64,000 bases of DNA, from the NCBI GenBank assembly GCA_028710605.1, contig JAQTTU010000008.1, positions 28,409 through 92,408 of the forward strand. The letters are read 5' to 3'. The translations under genes and the position numbers were made by a program. Positions 27,042 to 35,072 of this stretch are shown here, one piece after another. The stretch's first letter is position 1. Each line of letters starts with the position of its first letter. This DNA comes from Sideroxydans sp. Lineage in GTDB: Bacteria > Pseudomonadota > Gammaproteobacteria > Burkholderiales > Gallionellaceae. Under the pieces are notes generated by a model. The model worked only from the letters and a program-made list of their open reading frames with translations. It made no database searches and was not told the DNA's origin.

Positions 27042-27443
27042 ATGAAGAAAATAATCGCGATAGTTTGTTTCTTTGCATTGGCCGCTTCGACCGCCGCCTT
27101 TGCCACACCGGCCTCCGATAGTTTGCTGGCAAGCTACAAAGCCGCAGGCGCGGGCAAAGCGGATGCCGAAAAAGGCAAAATCGACTGGAACAGGGAAGTC
27201 GTCGGCGAAGACGGCGATACGATTTCGTGCACGACTTGCCACGGCAAGGATTTGAGCAAGGCCGGCGCGCATCACAAGACGCACAAAGTCATCCAGCCGA
27301 TGTCGCCGCGCGCCAATGCGGAGCGTTTCACCGACGAAAAGAAAATCGAAAAATGGTTCAAGCGTAACTGCAAGGACGTGTGGGGCCGCGAATGCACCGC
27401 GCAGGAAAAAGCAGATTTGCTGACATTCCTGCTGGCCCAATAA
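27042..27443 (+). CDS. SHP-type (DUF1924) monohaem cytochrome c
   Basis: This 133-aa periplasmic cytochrome has a signal peptide ending near AAFA. The haem c site is CTTCH (63-67), followed by GKDLSKAGAHHKTHKVIQPM, and the C-terminal CKDVWGRECTAQEKADLLTF is typical of DUF1924. In Rhodobacter the SHP protein is a high-spin haem protein with a ligand displaced on reduction, able to bind oxygen or NO. The DHC gene follows 15 bp downstream. A GGAGG box precedes ATG 27042. Confidence 0.85.
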   Translation: MKKIIAIVCFFALAASTAAFATPASDSLLASYKAAGAGKADAEKGKIDWNREVVGEDGDTISCTTCHGKDLSKAGAHHKTHKVIQPMSPRANAERFTDEKKIEKWFKRNCKDVWGRECTAQEKADLLTFLLAQ

Positions 27444-27458
27444 TTCAGGAGAAAGACG

Positions 27459-28019
27459 ATGCAAAAGAATTTGAAATATGCCGCCTTGCTGGCCGGGTTG
27501 CTCTGCATGAGCGGCGTGGCTCACGCCGAGGAAAATTTGCTGGAAGCGCTGATTACCCCGTTTCGCCAGAAAGAAGTGCATCCGGTAGATAACAAGCAAT
27601 ACAAGGAAGAATGCGGCTCCTGCCACTTCGCCTATCCGCCCGGATTGCTGCCGAGCAAATCGTGGGAAAAACTGCTGGACGCAAAAGCCTTGCCCGAGCA
27701 TTTCGGCGAGAATGCCGAACTGGACAAGGATGTGCTGGCCGACATCCGCGAATACGCGCTGGCGAACGCCGCCGACAAATCATATTACAAGCGCGCGCGC
27801 AAGATCGCCTTGGCCACCGAAGGTGTCGATGCGCCGATCCGCATCACCGAAGTGCGCTACATCAAACGCAAGCACCACGACATTCCCGAGAAGATGATCA
27901 AGGGCAACAAGGACGTGAAATCGCTGAGCTATTGCGATGCCTGCCACACCCAGGCCAACAAAGGCATTTTCGATTCCGACACCGTGCGCATCCCCAATTT
28001 TCCCGATTGGGATGATTGA
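27459..28019 (+). CDS. Diheme cytochrome c (DHC type)
   Basis: A 186-aa periplasmic cytochrome with a signal peptide ending at VAHA. Two haem sites are seen: CGSCH (52-56) and CDACH (about 159-163). The stretch SCHFAYPPGLLPSKSWEKLL and the C-terminal VRIPNFPDWDD are characteristic of dihaem cytochrome c proteins, the natural electron donors to SHP. It ends the operon, with a strong terminator 24 bp downstream. Confidence 0.9.
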   Translation: MQKNLKYAALLAGLLCMSGVAHAEENLLEALITPFRQKEVHPVDNKQYKEECGSCHFAYPPGLLPSKSWEKLLDAKALPEHFGENAELDKDVLADIREYALANAADKSYYKRARKIALATEGVDAPIRITEVRYIKRKHHDIPEKMIKGNKDVKSLSYCDACHTQANKGIFDSDTVRIPNFPDWDD

Positions 28020-28042
28020 TTCGTCGCGTTGAGTGACACGTT

Positions 28043-28070
28043 AAAGGGCAGCTTCGGCTGCCCTTTTTTA
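28043..28070 (+). terminator. Intrinsic terminator of the cytochrome operon
   Basis: AAAGGGCAGC paired with GCTGCCCTTT around a TTCG tetraloop, followed by TTTTA. Confidence 0.9.
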
Positions 28071-28089
28071 TGTAGAACAAAAACGACAT

Positions 28090-28226
28090 TTCCGCCCGCA
28101 GATTACACAAATTAACGCAGATTCCAAGACGCATATTGCTGAGTACCACATCGTTTGGAAAGTGGGCAGGCTATTCAAGTTGAATTGTTTTTAATCTGCG
28201 AAAATCTGAGTAATCTGCGGGCAACT
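28090..28226. repeat. Palindromic CAGATTA repeat, second copy
   Basis: The arms CCCGCAGATTACACAAATTA and ACTCAGATTTTCGCAGATTA (the latter on the opposite strand, 28191-28221) enclose about 70 bp. It lies between the terminator and the DUF898 gene. The other copy is at 3801-3931. The rest of 28020-28349 shows no gene. Confidence 0.82.
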
Positions 28227-28349
28227 GTTTTTGCTGTTGATATAGTTTTTCGCGGAGCAGGCGGTTATAGTGCGCGGGCGCTGCCCGGGGAGGGGCGCTG
28301 CGCCGGTTGAGTTGCTGCCGGTTTTCTTGATCCGATACAAGGGGGCATT

Positions 28350-29339
28350 ATGCAAATGCAGCAACAGCAAGAGCACGCTTTTGAATTCACCGGCAGCGGC
28401 TGGGAATACTTCAAGATTTGGATCGTCAACCTGCTGCTGAGCATCCTCACACTGGGCATTTACAGCGCATGGGCGAAGGTGCGCCGCCTACAATATTTTT
28501 ACCGGAACACGCGTCTGGCCGATGCCAGTTTCGACTATCACGGCATGCCGAAAGCCATACTCAAAGGCCGCATCATCGCCTTCGTCATGTTGATGGTTTA
28601 TTCCGGGGCGATGAAGTTGAGTCCGGCGCTGGGCATCACGATCGCGCTGATGATCGCGGTGGTGATGCCGTGGCTGATCGTGCGTTCGCTGCGTTTCAAA
28701 CTCTACAACAGCAGCTATCGCGGGCTGCGCTTTTCATTTGCCGGAAGCGATGGCGGCGCTTATACCGTGTTTCTGCTGTTCCCCATTCTTACGGCGCTGA
28801 CCTTGTACTTGCTGATGCCGTTCACCCACCAGCGCATCAAGCAATACCAGCATTGCAACAGCCAGTTCGGCGATACCTTTTTTAACTTTGATGCGCCGGT
28901 GAAAAGTTTCTACGGTGTGTATTTGAAAGTGCTGGGGATGGGGCTCGGCCTGGGTTTTCTGGCGGGTTTGTTTTCTGCCGTCGGGCTGACATTTCTGCTG
29001 CTTCTGTTGCCCGTGGTATTCCTGTTCGTCATGGCCTACATGGCGGTGAGCCTGCCCAACCTGATCTGGAATTCAACCACGCTGGGCGAACACACCATCC
29101 AGAGCAAACTGGAGGTGGGCCCGTATTTGTGGATCAGCTTCACCAACCTGCTGGGCATCGTGCTTACTCTCGGCCTGTATATTCCTTTTGCTACCGTGCG
29201 CATGCTGCGCTACAAGCTGGAACACATGAGTTTGATGGCGCAAGGCGATCTGAACGAATTCGTGGCCGGGCAGGAACAGGCGATCAGCGCAACGGGCGAA
29301 GAAACCGCAGAGATGTTCGACGTGGATATTTCGCTGTAA
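28350..29339 (+). CDS. DUF898 (YjgN-like) inner-membrane protein
   Basis: This 329-aa protein has six to seven membrane helices in two repeat-like halves, each introduced by F/Y..G....Y motifs (FTGSGWEYFKIWIVNLLLSI and FYGVYLKVLGMGLGLG). TLGIYSAWAKVRRLQYFYRN and LGLYIPFATVRMLRYKLEHM are matching half-repeat motifs typical of DUF898. The function of the family is unknown. It is followed after one base by the M48 peptidase gene, a combination seen with YjgN-type proteins. Confidence 0.85.
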   Translation: MQMQQQQEHAFEFTGSGWEYFKIWIVNLLLSILTLGIYSAWAKVRRLQYFYRNTRLADASFDYHGMPKAILKGRIIAFVMLMVYSGAMKLSPALGITIALMIAVVMPWLIVRSLRFKLYNSSYRGLRFSFAGSDGGAYTVFLLFPILTALTLYLLMPFTHQRIKQYQHCNSQFGDTFFNFDAPVKSFYGVYLKVLGMGLGLGFLAGLFSAVGLTFLLLLLPVVFLFVMAYMAVSLPNLIWNSTTLGEHTIQSKLEVGPYLWISFTNLLGIVLTLGLYIPFATVRMLRYKLEHMSLMAQGDLNEFVAGQEQAISATGEETAEMFDVDISL

Positions 29340-29340
29340 C

Positions 29341-30375
29341 GTGGTCAACGCACGTTTCTTCGACGGCAAAACCGCCGCCGCGCAAGCGGTGGAATTGTTT
29401 TTGGATGGAAGCAACCTACTGCTGCGCAATACCGATTTGGAGTTGCGCTGGCCGCTGCATGAAGTGAACATTTCCGAGCGTCTGGGCAACACGCCGCGCC
29501 TGCTGACGTTTGCGGGTGGCGGACATTGCGAAGTCACCGATCATGCCGCGCTGGGCGACCTGCTGGCGCAACTCGGCACGCGGCATTCGTGGCTGGATGG
29601 CATGCACCACAGTCTGGCTTGGGCGCTGCTCGCGGCGGGCTTGATCGTGTTGTCGCTGCTTGCCGCTTACCGCTACCTGTTGCCCTGGGGCGCGGAAGTG
29701 ATCGCCATGCGTCTGCCGGCCAGCGTGCTGCAAAAGATGGGCAGCTCCACGCTGGATACCCTGGATAAATTCATGCTGCAACCGAGCAAACTGGACGCGG
29801 CGCGCCAGCGTGAAATCACTGCCGCCTTCGCCAGGCTGCAAGCGCCGTCGGCTGCGCAGTTGCGATACCACATCGTGTTCCGCAGTTCGCCCGAGATGGG
29901 GGCCAACGCCTTCGCGCTGCCGGACGGCACTATCGTGATGCTGGATGAACTGGTGGCGCTGACCCAAGACGACAACGAAATCGTCGCCGTGCTGGCGCAT
30001 GAACGCGGCCACGTCGAACAGCGTCACGCCATGCGCATGGTGCTGCAAAGCTCGGCGGTGGGCTTGGTGCTGGCCTGGTATGTGGGCGATGTCAGTGGAT
30101 TGCTGGCGACCGCCCCGGCGATCATCATGCAGGCAAAATATTCGCGCGACATGGAACGCGAGGCGGATGAATACGCCGAGCGCACCATGCGGGCGAATGG
30201 ACTTTCGCCGTGTTTGCTGGCGAGCATTCTGGACAAACTGGAAGCCTCGCATCTCGCCAAGACCGATGCAAAACAACCCGCCCCCGATGCCGCATCCAAA
30301 CGCGAAGTGATGGACTACCTGTCCAGCCATCCGGCCACCCAAGAGCGCGAGAAATTGTTGTGTCCCGCCAAATGA
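29341..30375 (+). CDS. M48-family membrane metallopeptidase
   Basis: A 344-aa zinc protease of the HtpX/Ste24/Oma1 type. The active site is HERGH in AVLAHERGHVEQRH, with the third ligand in the EADEYAE motif downstream. One clear membrane helix lies at about 98-118 (WALLAAGLIVLSLLAAYRYL), with a weaker hydrophobic pair around 235-265. The N-terminal ~90 residues (FFDGKTAAAQAVELFLDG) form a PH-like domain often found with DUF898 partners. GTG 29341 starts one base after the upstream stop, so the two are coupled. Confidence 0.88.
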   Translation: MVNARFFDGKTAAAQAVELFLDGSNLLLRNTDLELRWPLHEVNISERLGNTPRLLTFAGGGHCEVTDHAALGDLLAQLGTRHSWLDGMHHSLAWALLAAGLIVLSLLAAYRYLLPWGAEVIAMRLPASVLQKMGSSTLDTLDKFMLQPSKLDAARQREITAAFARLQAPSAAQLRYHIVFRSSPEMGANAFALPDGTIVMLDELVALTQDDNEIVAVLAHERGHVEQRHAMRMVLQSSAVGLVLAWYVGDVSGLLATAPAIIMQAKYSRDMEREADEYAERTMRANGLSPCLLASILDKLEASHLAKTDAKQPAPDAASKREVMDYLSSHPATQEREKLLCPAK

Positions 30376-30415
30376 ATGGTGTGATGCTGCTATCATTCAA
30401 TTAACTGCAATTCAA

Positions 30416-30600
30416 GCCACAGAGATCACAGAGTACACAGAGAAAGAAGCTCGCTTCGCGGAAGCAGCTCAATTTTTGGTGAGCCTACAAAATGAGAAAG
30501 TTGCAAGAATTTCTCTGTGTACTCTGCACCCGCAAGGGGTAGGCCGTGGTTGTAAGGGGCTAAAGCCCCAACAACACACGCACTGTTCTCTGTGGCAAAT
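30416..30600. repeat. CACAGAG palindrome with a nested hairpin insert, upstream of hslO
   Basis: The left arm (GCCACAGAGATCACAGAG, then TACACAGAGAAAG) and right arm (TTCTCTGTGTACTCTG ... TTCTCTGTGGC) form the usual element. The right arm is split by a 56-bp sequence (30527-30582, with GGGGCTAAAGCCCC) that is also present at 12629-12683. It ends 27 bp before the hslO start. Confidence 0.88.
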
Positions 30601-30627
30601 TGTTTTTTCCAAAGATCATCCCGCGCC

Positions 30628-31506
30628 ATGAAAAATCCAACCGATACCCTGCAACGTTTCCTGTTTGAACATGCGCCTATACGCGGCGAACTGGTGCGCC
30701 TCGACAGCGCGTGGCAAGCCGTGATCGAACGCCGCGACTATCCGCCCGTACTGCAAAAATTGATGGGTGAACTGTGCGCCGCCGCAGTGCTGCTCGCCGC
30801 AACGCTCAAGCTGCATGGCTCCATGGTGTTGCAGATACACGGCAAGGGCGCGGTGAAATTGCTGGTGGTGGAATGCAGCGGCGATCTGGAACTGCGCGCC
30901 ACCGCGAAATGGGAAGGCGATCTGGCGCAGGGCACGCTGCAAGAACTGGTCGGCGACGGACGCTTCGTTATCACCCTCGATCCCAAAGACGGCAACCAGG
31001 CGTATCAAGGTATCGTCGCGCTGGAAGGCGACAGCATCGCCGAAATTTTGCAGAACTACATGACGCGCTCCGAGCAACTCGCTACACGCTTGTGGCTGGC
31101 GGCGGACGGCAAAAGCGCCGCCGGCATGCTGTTGCAAAAACTGCCGGAACAGCACGAGCCGGACGCGGATGCGTGGGCACGCGCGGTGCAAATCGCCGAC
31201 ACGCTCAAGCCGGAAGAACTGCTGAATCTACCTTCCGTCGAGCTGGTGCACCGGCTGTATCACGAAGAAGACATCCGCCTGTTCGACGCGCAAGCCGTGC
31301 AGTTCCGCTGCACCTGCTCGCGCGAAAACGTGTCGCAAATGTTGCGCATGCTGGGAAAAGAAGAAGTGGCGATCATCCTCGCCGAACGCGGCGACATCGA
31401 AGTGCATTGCGAATTCTGCAACCAGCGTTATGTGTTCGACCGCGTGGATGCCGACGCGGTGTTCATTGATGTAATGGCGATAGCGGCCAGCGATACGCGC
31501 CATTGA
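30628..31506 (+). CDS. hslO: Redox-regulated chaperone Hsp33
   Basis: A 292-aa cytosolic holdase activated by oxidation. The four zinc-binding cysteines of the redox switch are present near the C-terminus: CTCS and CEFC (CxC...CxxC). The N-terminal domain (RFLFEHAPIRGELVRLDSAW) and the stretch LWLAADGKSAAGMLLQKLPE fit the family. ATG 30628 is chosen because the upstream frame is repeat sequence. Confidence 0.94.
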   Translation: MKNPTDTLQRFLFEHAPIRGELVRLDSAWQAVIERRDYPPVLQKLMGELCAAAVLLAATLKLHGSMVLQIHGKGAVKLLVVECSGDLELRATAKWEGDLAQGTLQELVGDGRFVITLDPKDGNQAYQGIVALEGDSIAEILQNYMTRSEQLATRLWLAADGKSAAGMLLQKLPEQHEPDADAWARAVQIADTLKPEELLNLPSVELVHRLYHEEDIRLFDAQAVQFRCTCSRENVSQMLRMLGKEEVAIILAERGDIEVHCEFCNQRYVFDRVDADAVFIDVMAIAASDTRH

Positions 31507-31516
31507 TTTGATTTAT

Positions 31517-31570
31517 GTAGGAGCGAGCTTGCTCGCGATAGCGCTTATTCGCGAGCAAGCTCGCTCCTAC
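31517..31570. repeat. GTAGGAGCGAGCTTGCTCGC palindrome
   Basis: Near-perfect inverted arms (GTAGGAGCGAGCTTGCTCGC / GCGAGCAAGCTCGCTCCTAC) begin 11 bp after hslO and may act as its terminator. A relative is embedded in acnA at 23430-23480. Confidence 0.9.
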
Positions 31571-31578
31571 AACGCAAT

Positions 31579-31660
31579 CATCGGGAAGCCAATAAACACG
31601 CCACTCTCCACCTTGCGTATCACGCAGATCGCCTATTGACGGGCATCTCCGCGAGGTTTG
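31579..31660 (+). repeat. Dispersed element, full copy
   Basis: Core GCCTATTGACGGGC at 31631-31644, followed by ATCTCC and preceded by the distal half (AAGCCAATAAACACGCCACT, CTCCACCTTGCGTATCA). Confidence 0.8.
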
Positions 31661-31685
31661 TTGCTGAAATTTCCGGGGCACGCTT

Positions 31686-32477
31686 TCACTTGGCAGTGAC
31701 ACCCAAAATCAGCCCCAACATCCCGAGCATCCCGAACAGGAAATTGAGCACGAAGTGAAGCGCGAGCGACGGGATCACGCTCTTGCTGTGCCAGACCACA
31801 AACGCAAAGCCAAAACTGGCCAGCAACAGGATGGGGAGCAACCAGAGCTGGAACGTGTGGTAGAACGCGAACAGCAGTCCGTTCACGATCCAGGAGGCCT
31901 TTCCCATCCATGACATTTTCGGCAACAGCCAGGCGCGAAAATACAAATCCTCCGCGAGGATATTCAAGGCCAGCACGATCGCCATGAGTGGCAGCATCCA
32001 GTAGGCATGGTAAAGCGGAAGACCGGGCGAGAGTTGATCCGGCGGGGTCGCGGCCGGGTCGATTCCGCGCAGGAAAAACGGATAGTAGGATGGCGGCTGA
32101 AAGCCGATGGACTGCCAGATCGCGGGCAACATCGGCTGGATCAATGCCGATCCGGCCAGCACCAGCAAAGCCAACGCGACATACAGAATCCATTGCCGTC
32201 CGCTGACCCGATTCAGGCACAGGCGCGTTTTCAAGCTCACACCCGACTGGCGCGCGTCGCGCACCAGCAATGCCAGCGCCAGCGCAACCAGTATCGCCAG
32301 CATCACGCCCGCGACCAACGGCCATGCGATCAGGGGTGGCGTTCCTGCGGCGACCATGCGGGGCAATACCAGATGGAATCCGGTAAAGGCCACGGCGCTC
32401 GGCCCGAACACCGCCAGCAGAATTTGCGGGATGCTGAGCTGTTGCGTTTTAGACCAGTCGAGTTTGTTTTCTTGCAT
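31686..32477 (-). CDS. CPBP-family intramembrane protease
   Basis: A 263-aa protein with about seven membrane helices. The CPBP (Abi/Rce1-like) motifs are present: EDLYFRAWLLP (variant of EExxFR), FAFYHTFQ (FxxxH) and HFVLNF (HxxxN/D). These form the metal-dependent site in the membrane. Related proteins process CAAX-like tails or give bacteriocin self-immunity; the substrate here is unknown. ATG 32477 starts MQENKLDWSKTQ. The preceding HigA remnant is unrelated. Confidence 0.82.
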   Translation of the reverse strand: MQENKLDWSKTQQLSIPQILLAVFGPSAVAFTGFHLVLPRMVAAGTPPLIAWPLVAGVMLAILVALALALLVRDARQSGVSLKTRLCLNRVSGRQWILYVALALLVLAGSALIQPMLPAIWQSIGFQPPSYYPFFLRGIDPAATPPDQLSPGLPLYHAYWMLPLMAIVLALNILAEDLYFRAWLLPKMSWMGKASWIVNGLLFAFYHTFQLWLLPILLLASFGFAFVVWHSKSVIPSLALHFVLNFLFGMLGMLGLILGVTAK

Positions 32478-32573
32478 GCTAGCTATCCAATGGCCGAAAA
32501 AGAGCCGCTGAAATATTTACACTATGCGGCACCGCTTTGTCCCATTTTTACTATTTTTTACGCTGCCACCCGT

Positions 32574-32711
32574 TCAATTGATGAAGCGCGAAAGCTGCAC
32601 GCGCGATACGCCGAGTTGCAGCGCGGCTTCGGTGACGGTGATGCCGAGTTCCGGCAAGACATCTTCCTTGATGGTTTCGCCGGGATGCGGCGGGTTGTGC
32701 ATGCGACTCAT
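32574..32711 (-). pseudogene. Truncated HigA-type antitoxin
   Basis: The 45-codon frame reads [20 protein letters not shown] and continues [20 protein letters not shown] then SRFIN and stop. This is the opening of HigA antitoxins (HPGE motif, helix-turn-helix), which normally continue for another 50 or more residues. About 55 bp upstream a short frame ends in GEDAVLVDYQDYH, which may be the last part of its HigB toxin. No complete toxin is present, so the system is a relic. Confidence 0.7.
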
Positions 32712-32824
32712 TTTGTTCTCCTGTCAGTGGTAGTCCTGATAATCCACCAGCACGGCATCTTCGCCTTCATGAGGTTGAGTTTGAATTTACGTGCTGATCG
32801 GGTTTTGGAGTCCTCGCCGTACCG

Positions 32825-33094
32825 CTATAGAAATAAATATTTAAAGAGGACTATACCAACCAGTCCTGCCGCGAAAAGCCAGACTACCCATTCATTGGAA
32901 TGGCGTTTGCCGAGTTTTTCTTGCAAGGCATCGCTCTCGGCAAAGATGCGCCTCGCTTCTGTATCGGCTTTTTCCAGCTTGTCGGCGCTTTCCAGCAAAT
33001 TCTTTTTTAATGCGGGATCGGGTTCGTTTTCCGCCTTGGCTCGCAGTGTGTTGGCTAGCTTGATTACGCCATCGGGCAAGGGTTCTCGGGTCAT
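32825..33094 (-). CDS. Tail-anchored small protein, unknown function
   Basis: An 89-aa protein. Residues 1-65 are charged and helical with a likely coiled coil (ALKKNLLESADKLEKADTEA), and residues 68-87 (WVVWLFAAGLVGIVLFKYLF) form one C-terminal membrane helix. No family is recognised. Confidence 0.55.
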   Translation of the reverse strand: MTREPLPDGVIKLANTLRAKAENEPDPALKKNLLESADKLEKADTEARRIFAESDALQEKLGKRHSNEWVVWLFAAGLVGIVLFKYLFL

Positions 33095-33159
33095 TTTGTA
33101 TTCCTGTCAGCGGTTGTTTCGATTATCGTGCCACTTTGCCAGCAAGCATCAGGTGCTTT

Positions 33160-33190
33160 GTGTAGATCGCCTATTGACGGGCATCTTCAC
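33160..33190 (+). repeat. Dispersed element, core copy
   Basis: TGTAGATCGCCTATTGACGG, core at 33169-33182, followed by GCATCTTC. The distal half is weak. Confidence 0.75.
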
Positions 33191-33208
33191 AGGGTTGGGG
33201 GTTAATTT

Positions 33209-33256
33209 TGTAGGTCGGGCTTCAGCCCGACATGTCGGGTTAAAACCCGACCTACA
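33209..33256. repeat. TGTAGGTCGGG palindrome overlapping a stop codon
   Basis: Arms TGTAGGTCGGGCTTCAGCCC and GGGTTAAAACCCGACCTACA form a double hairpin. The TAG of the right end (minus strand, 33252-33254) is the stop codon of the FAD oxidoreductase. A second copy is at 53626-53673. Confidence 0.9.
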
Positions 33257-34919
33257 ATATTTTCACCATATCCAGCGCCACCGCTTCCGCCGCTTCGATG
33301 CCGTCCACCGCCGCCGACAGAATCCCGCCCGCGTAACCCGCGCCTTCGCCTGCCGGATACAGGCCTTTGACGTTGATGCTCTGGAAGTCCTCGCCGCGTT
33401 TGACGCGCACCGGGGAGGAGGTGCGCGTCTCCACGCCGGTGAGCACGGCATCGTCCATGGCGAAGCCTTTGATCTGCTTTTCAAACGCGGGCAAGGCTTC
33501 GCGGATGGCGGCGATGGCGTAGTCGGGCAGGGCGGAGGAGAGGTCGGTGGGCGTGATGCCGGGGGTGTAAGAGGGCGCGACTTCGCCGATTTTTTCCGAG
33601 GGTCGTCCTGCGAGAAAATCGGCTACGCGTTGCGCCGGTGCGCTGTAATTCCTGCCGCCCAACTCGAACGCGCGCGCTTCCCATTTGCGCTGGAACTCGA
33701 CACCCGCCAGCACATCGCCGGGGAAATCGGCGGGCGTGATGCCGACCACGATGCCGCTGTTGGCGTTGCGTTCGTTGCGCGAATACTGGCTCATGCCGTT
33801 GGTGACCACGCGGCCTGCTTCCGAGGTCGCCGCCACCACCGTGCCGCCGGGGCACATGCAGAAGCTATAGACCGAGCGCCCGTTGCTGGCGTGATGCACC
33901 AGCTTGTAATCCGCCGATCCCAACAGCGGGTTGCCCGCGTTCGCGCCGAAGCGCGCGCGGTCGATGACCGATTGCGGATGCTCGATGCGGAAGCCGATGG
34001 AGAACGGTTTGGCTTCCAGATACACGCCGCGCTTGTGCAGCATCTCGAAGGTGTCGCGCGCGCTGTGGCCGACGGCGAGCACCACGTGTTTGGTGTCTAT
34101 GCGTTCGCCGTTGGCCAGCACCACGCCGCACACTTGCCCGTTTTCAATCTCGATGTCCGCCACGCGGCTCTGGAAGCGAATCTCCGCGCCCAGCGCTTGC
34201 ATGCTGTGGCGCATTTTTTCCACCATGCCCACCAGACGGAAGGTGCCGATGTGCGGCTTGCTCACGTACATGATCTCTTCCGGTGCGCCAGCCTTCACAA
34301 ATTCGGTCAGCACTTTGCGCCCGTAGAACTTCGGGTCCTTGATCTGGCTGTGCAGCTTGCCGTCGGAGAACGTGCCCGCGCCACCTTCGCCGAACTGCAC
34401 GTTGGATTCGGGATCGAGCTTGCCCTGTCGCCACAAGCCCCAGGTGTCCTTGGTGCGTTCGCGCACTTCCTTGCCGCGCTCCAGAATGATGGGGCGGAAG
34501 CCCATTTGCGCCAGCAGCAATCCGGCGAAAATGCCGCACGGGCCGGTGCCGATGACCACCGGTCGCTCGCTCAACCCTTGCGGCGCTTGCGCCACCGTGC
34601 GGTAACTCATGTCCGGCGCGACAGCGACATGCGGAATGTTTTTCTTGAGCAATGCCGCCGCGTTTTTCACTTCCACATCCACCGTATAAACCAGCACGAT
34701 GGCGTTGCGTTTGCGCGCGTCGTAGCCCCGGCGGAACAGGGTGAACGCCAGCAAATCGGCGGGGGAAATGCCCAGGCGCTTGAGGATCGCGGCCTTGAGG
34801 TCATCGTTATGGTTTATCTCGCGAAGCGATTCGTTTGCCCCCTCGCCCGCCTGCGGGAGAGGGTTGGGGAGAGGGCTCGGATGATTGAGCGGGAGTCGGA
34901 TTTCGGTGAGACGTAGCAT
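33252..34919 (-). CDS. FAD-dependent dehydrogenase (YtfP/HI0933-related), repeat-interrupted N-terminus
   Basis: A 555-aa soluble flavoprotein. The dinucleotide-binding motif is VVIGTGPCGIFAGLLLAQMG, a second FAD segment is VVLAVGHSARDTFEML, and the C-terminal LYPAEGAGYAGGILSAAVDG type motif appears as GLYPAGEGAGYAGGILSAA. The N-terminal RNA-binding-like domain (LKAAILKRLGISPADLLAFT, LFRRGYDARKR) is typical of this conserved family, whose substrate is unknown. The start MLRLTEIRLPLNHP is followed by about 15 residues (SPLPNPLPQAGEG) encoded by a palindromic repeat, then the normal sequence resumes. ATG 34928 is an alternative start. Confidence 0.88.
   Translation of the reverse strand: MLRLTEIRLPLNHPSPLPNPLPQAGEGANESLREINHNDDLKAAILKRLGISPADLLAFTLFRRGYDARKRNAIVLVYTVDVEVKNAAALLKKNIPHVAVAPDMSYRTVAQAPQGLSERPVVIGTGPCGIFAGLLLAQMGFRPIILERGKEVRERTKDTWGLWRQGKLDPESNVQFGEGGAGTFSDGKLHSQIKDPKFYGRKVLTEFVKAGAPEEIMYVSKPHIGTFRLVGMVEKMRHSMQALGAEIRFQSRVADIEIENGQVCGVVLANGERIDTKHVVLAVGHSARDTFEMLHKRGVYLEAKPFSIGFRIEHPQSVIDRARFGANAGNPLLGSADYKLVHHASNGRSVYSFCMCPGGTVVAATSEAGRVVTNGMSQYSRNERNANSGIVVGITPADFPGDVLAGVEFQRKWEARAFELGGRNYSAPAQRVADFLAGRPSEKIGEVAPSYTPGITPTDLSSALPDYAIAAIREALPAFEKQIKGFAMDDAVLTGVETRTSSPVRVKRGEDFQSINVKGLYPAGEGAGYAGGILSAAVDGIEAAEAVALDMVKIL
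34838..34880 (-). repeat. NPLPxGEG palindrome inside the FAD dehydrogenase gene
   Basis: The copy contains TCGCCCGCCTGCGGGAGAGG and is translated on the minus strand as SPLPNPLPQAGEG from codon 15. The frame is maintained on both sides. Confidence 0.85.
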
Positions 34920-35072
34920 GGTCGGCATTTTAACGCGATGCGGCTTGATGCTTGGCTGTTTTCGATAAACTTTTGCAGGTAGTGAGTGCGTGATTTTAGT
35001 GGTATGGTTGCACGTGAATTTATTGTGCTCTTCGCACGATGAAGACGCTACAAAAATAACTAGAGGTAAATC

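Noticed and set aside
32007..34916. A 969-codon open frame on the plus strand opposite the FAD dehydrogenase and CPBP genes
   Set aside because: It is the complement of two well-supported genes, has low-complexity composition rich in His, Arg and Ala, and crosses several repeats; a GC-rich shadow frame.
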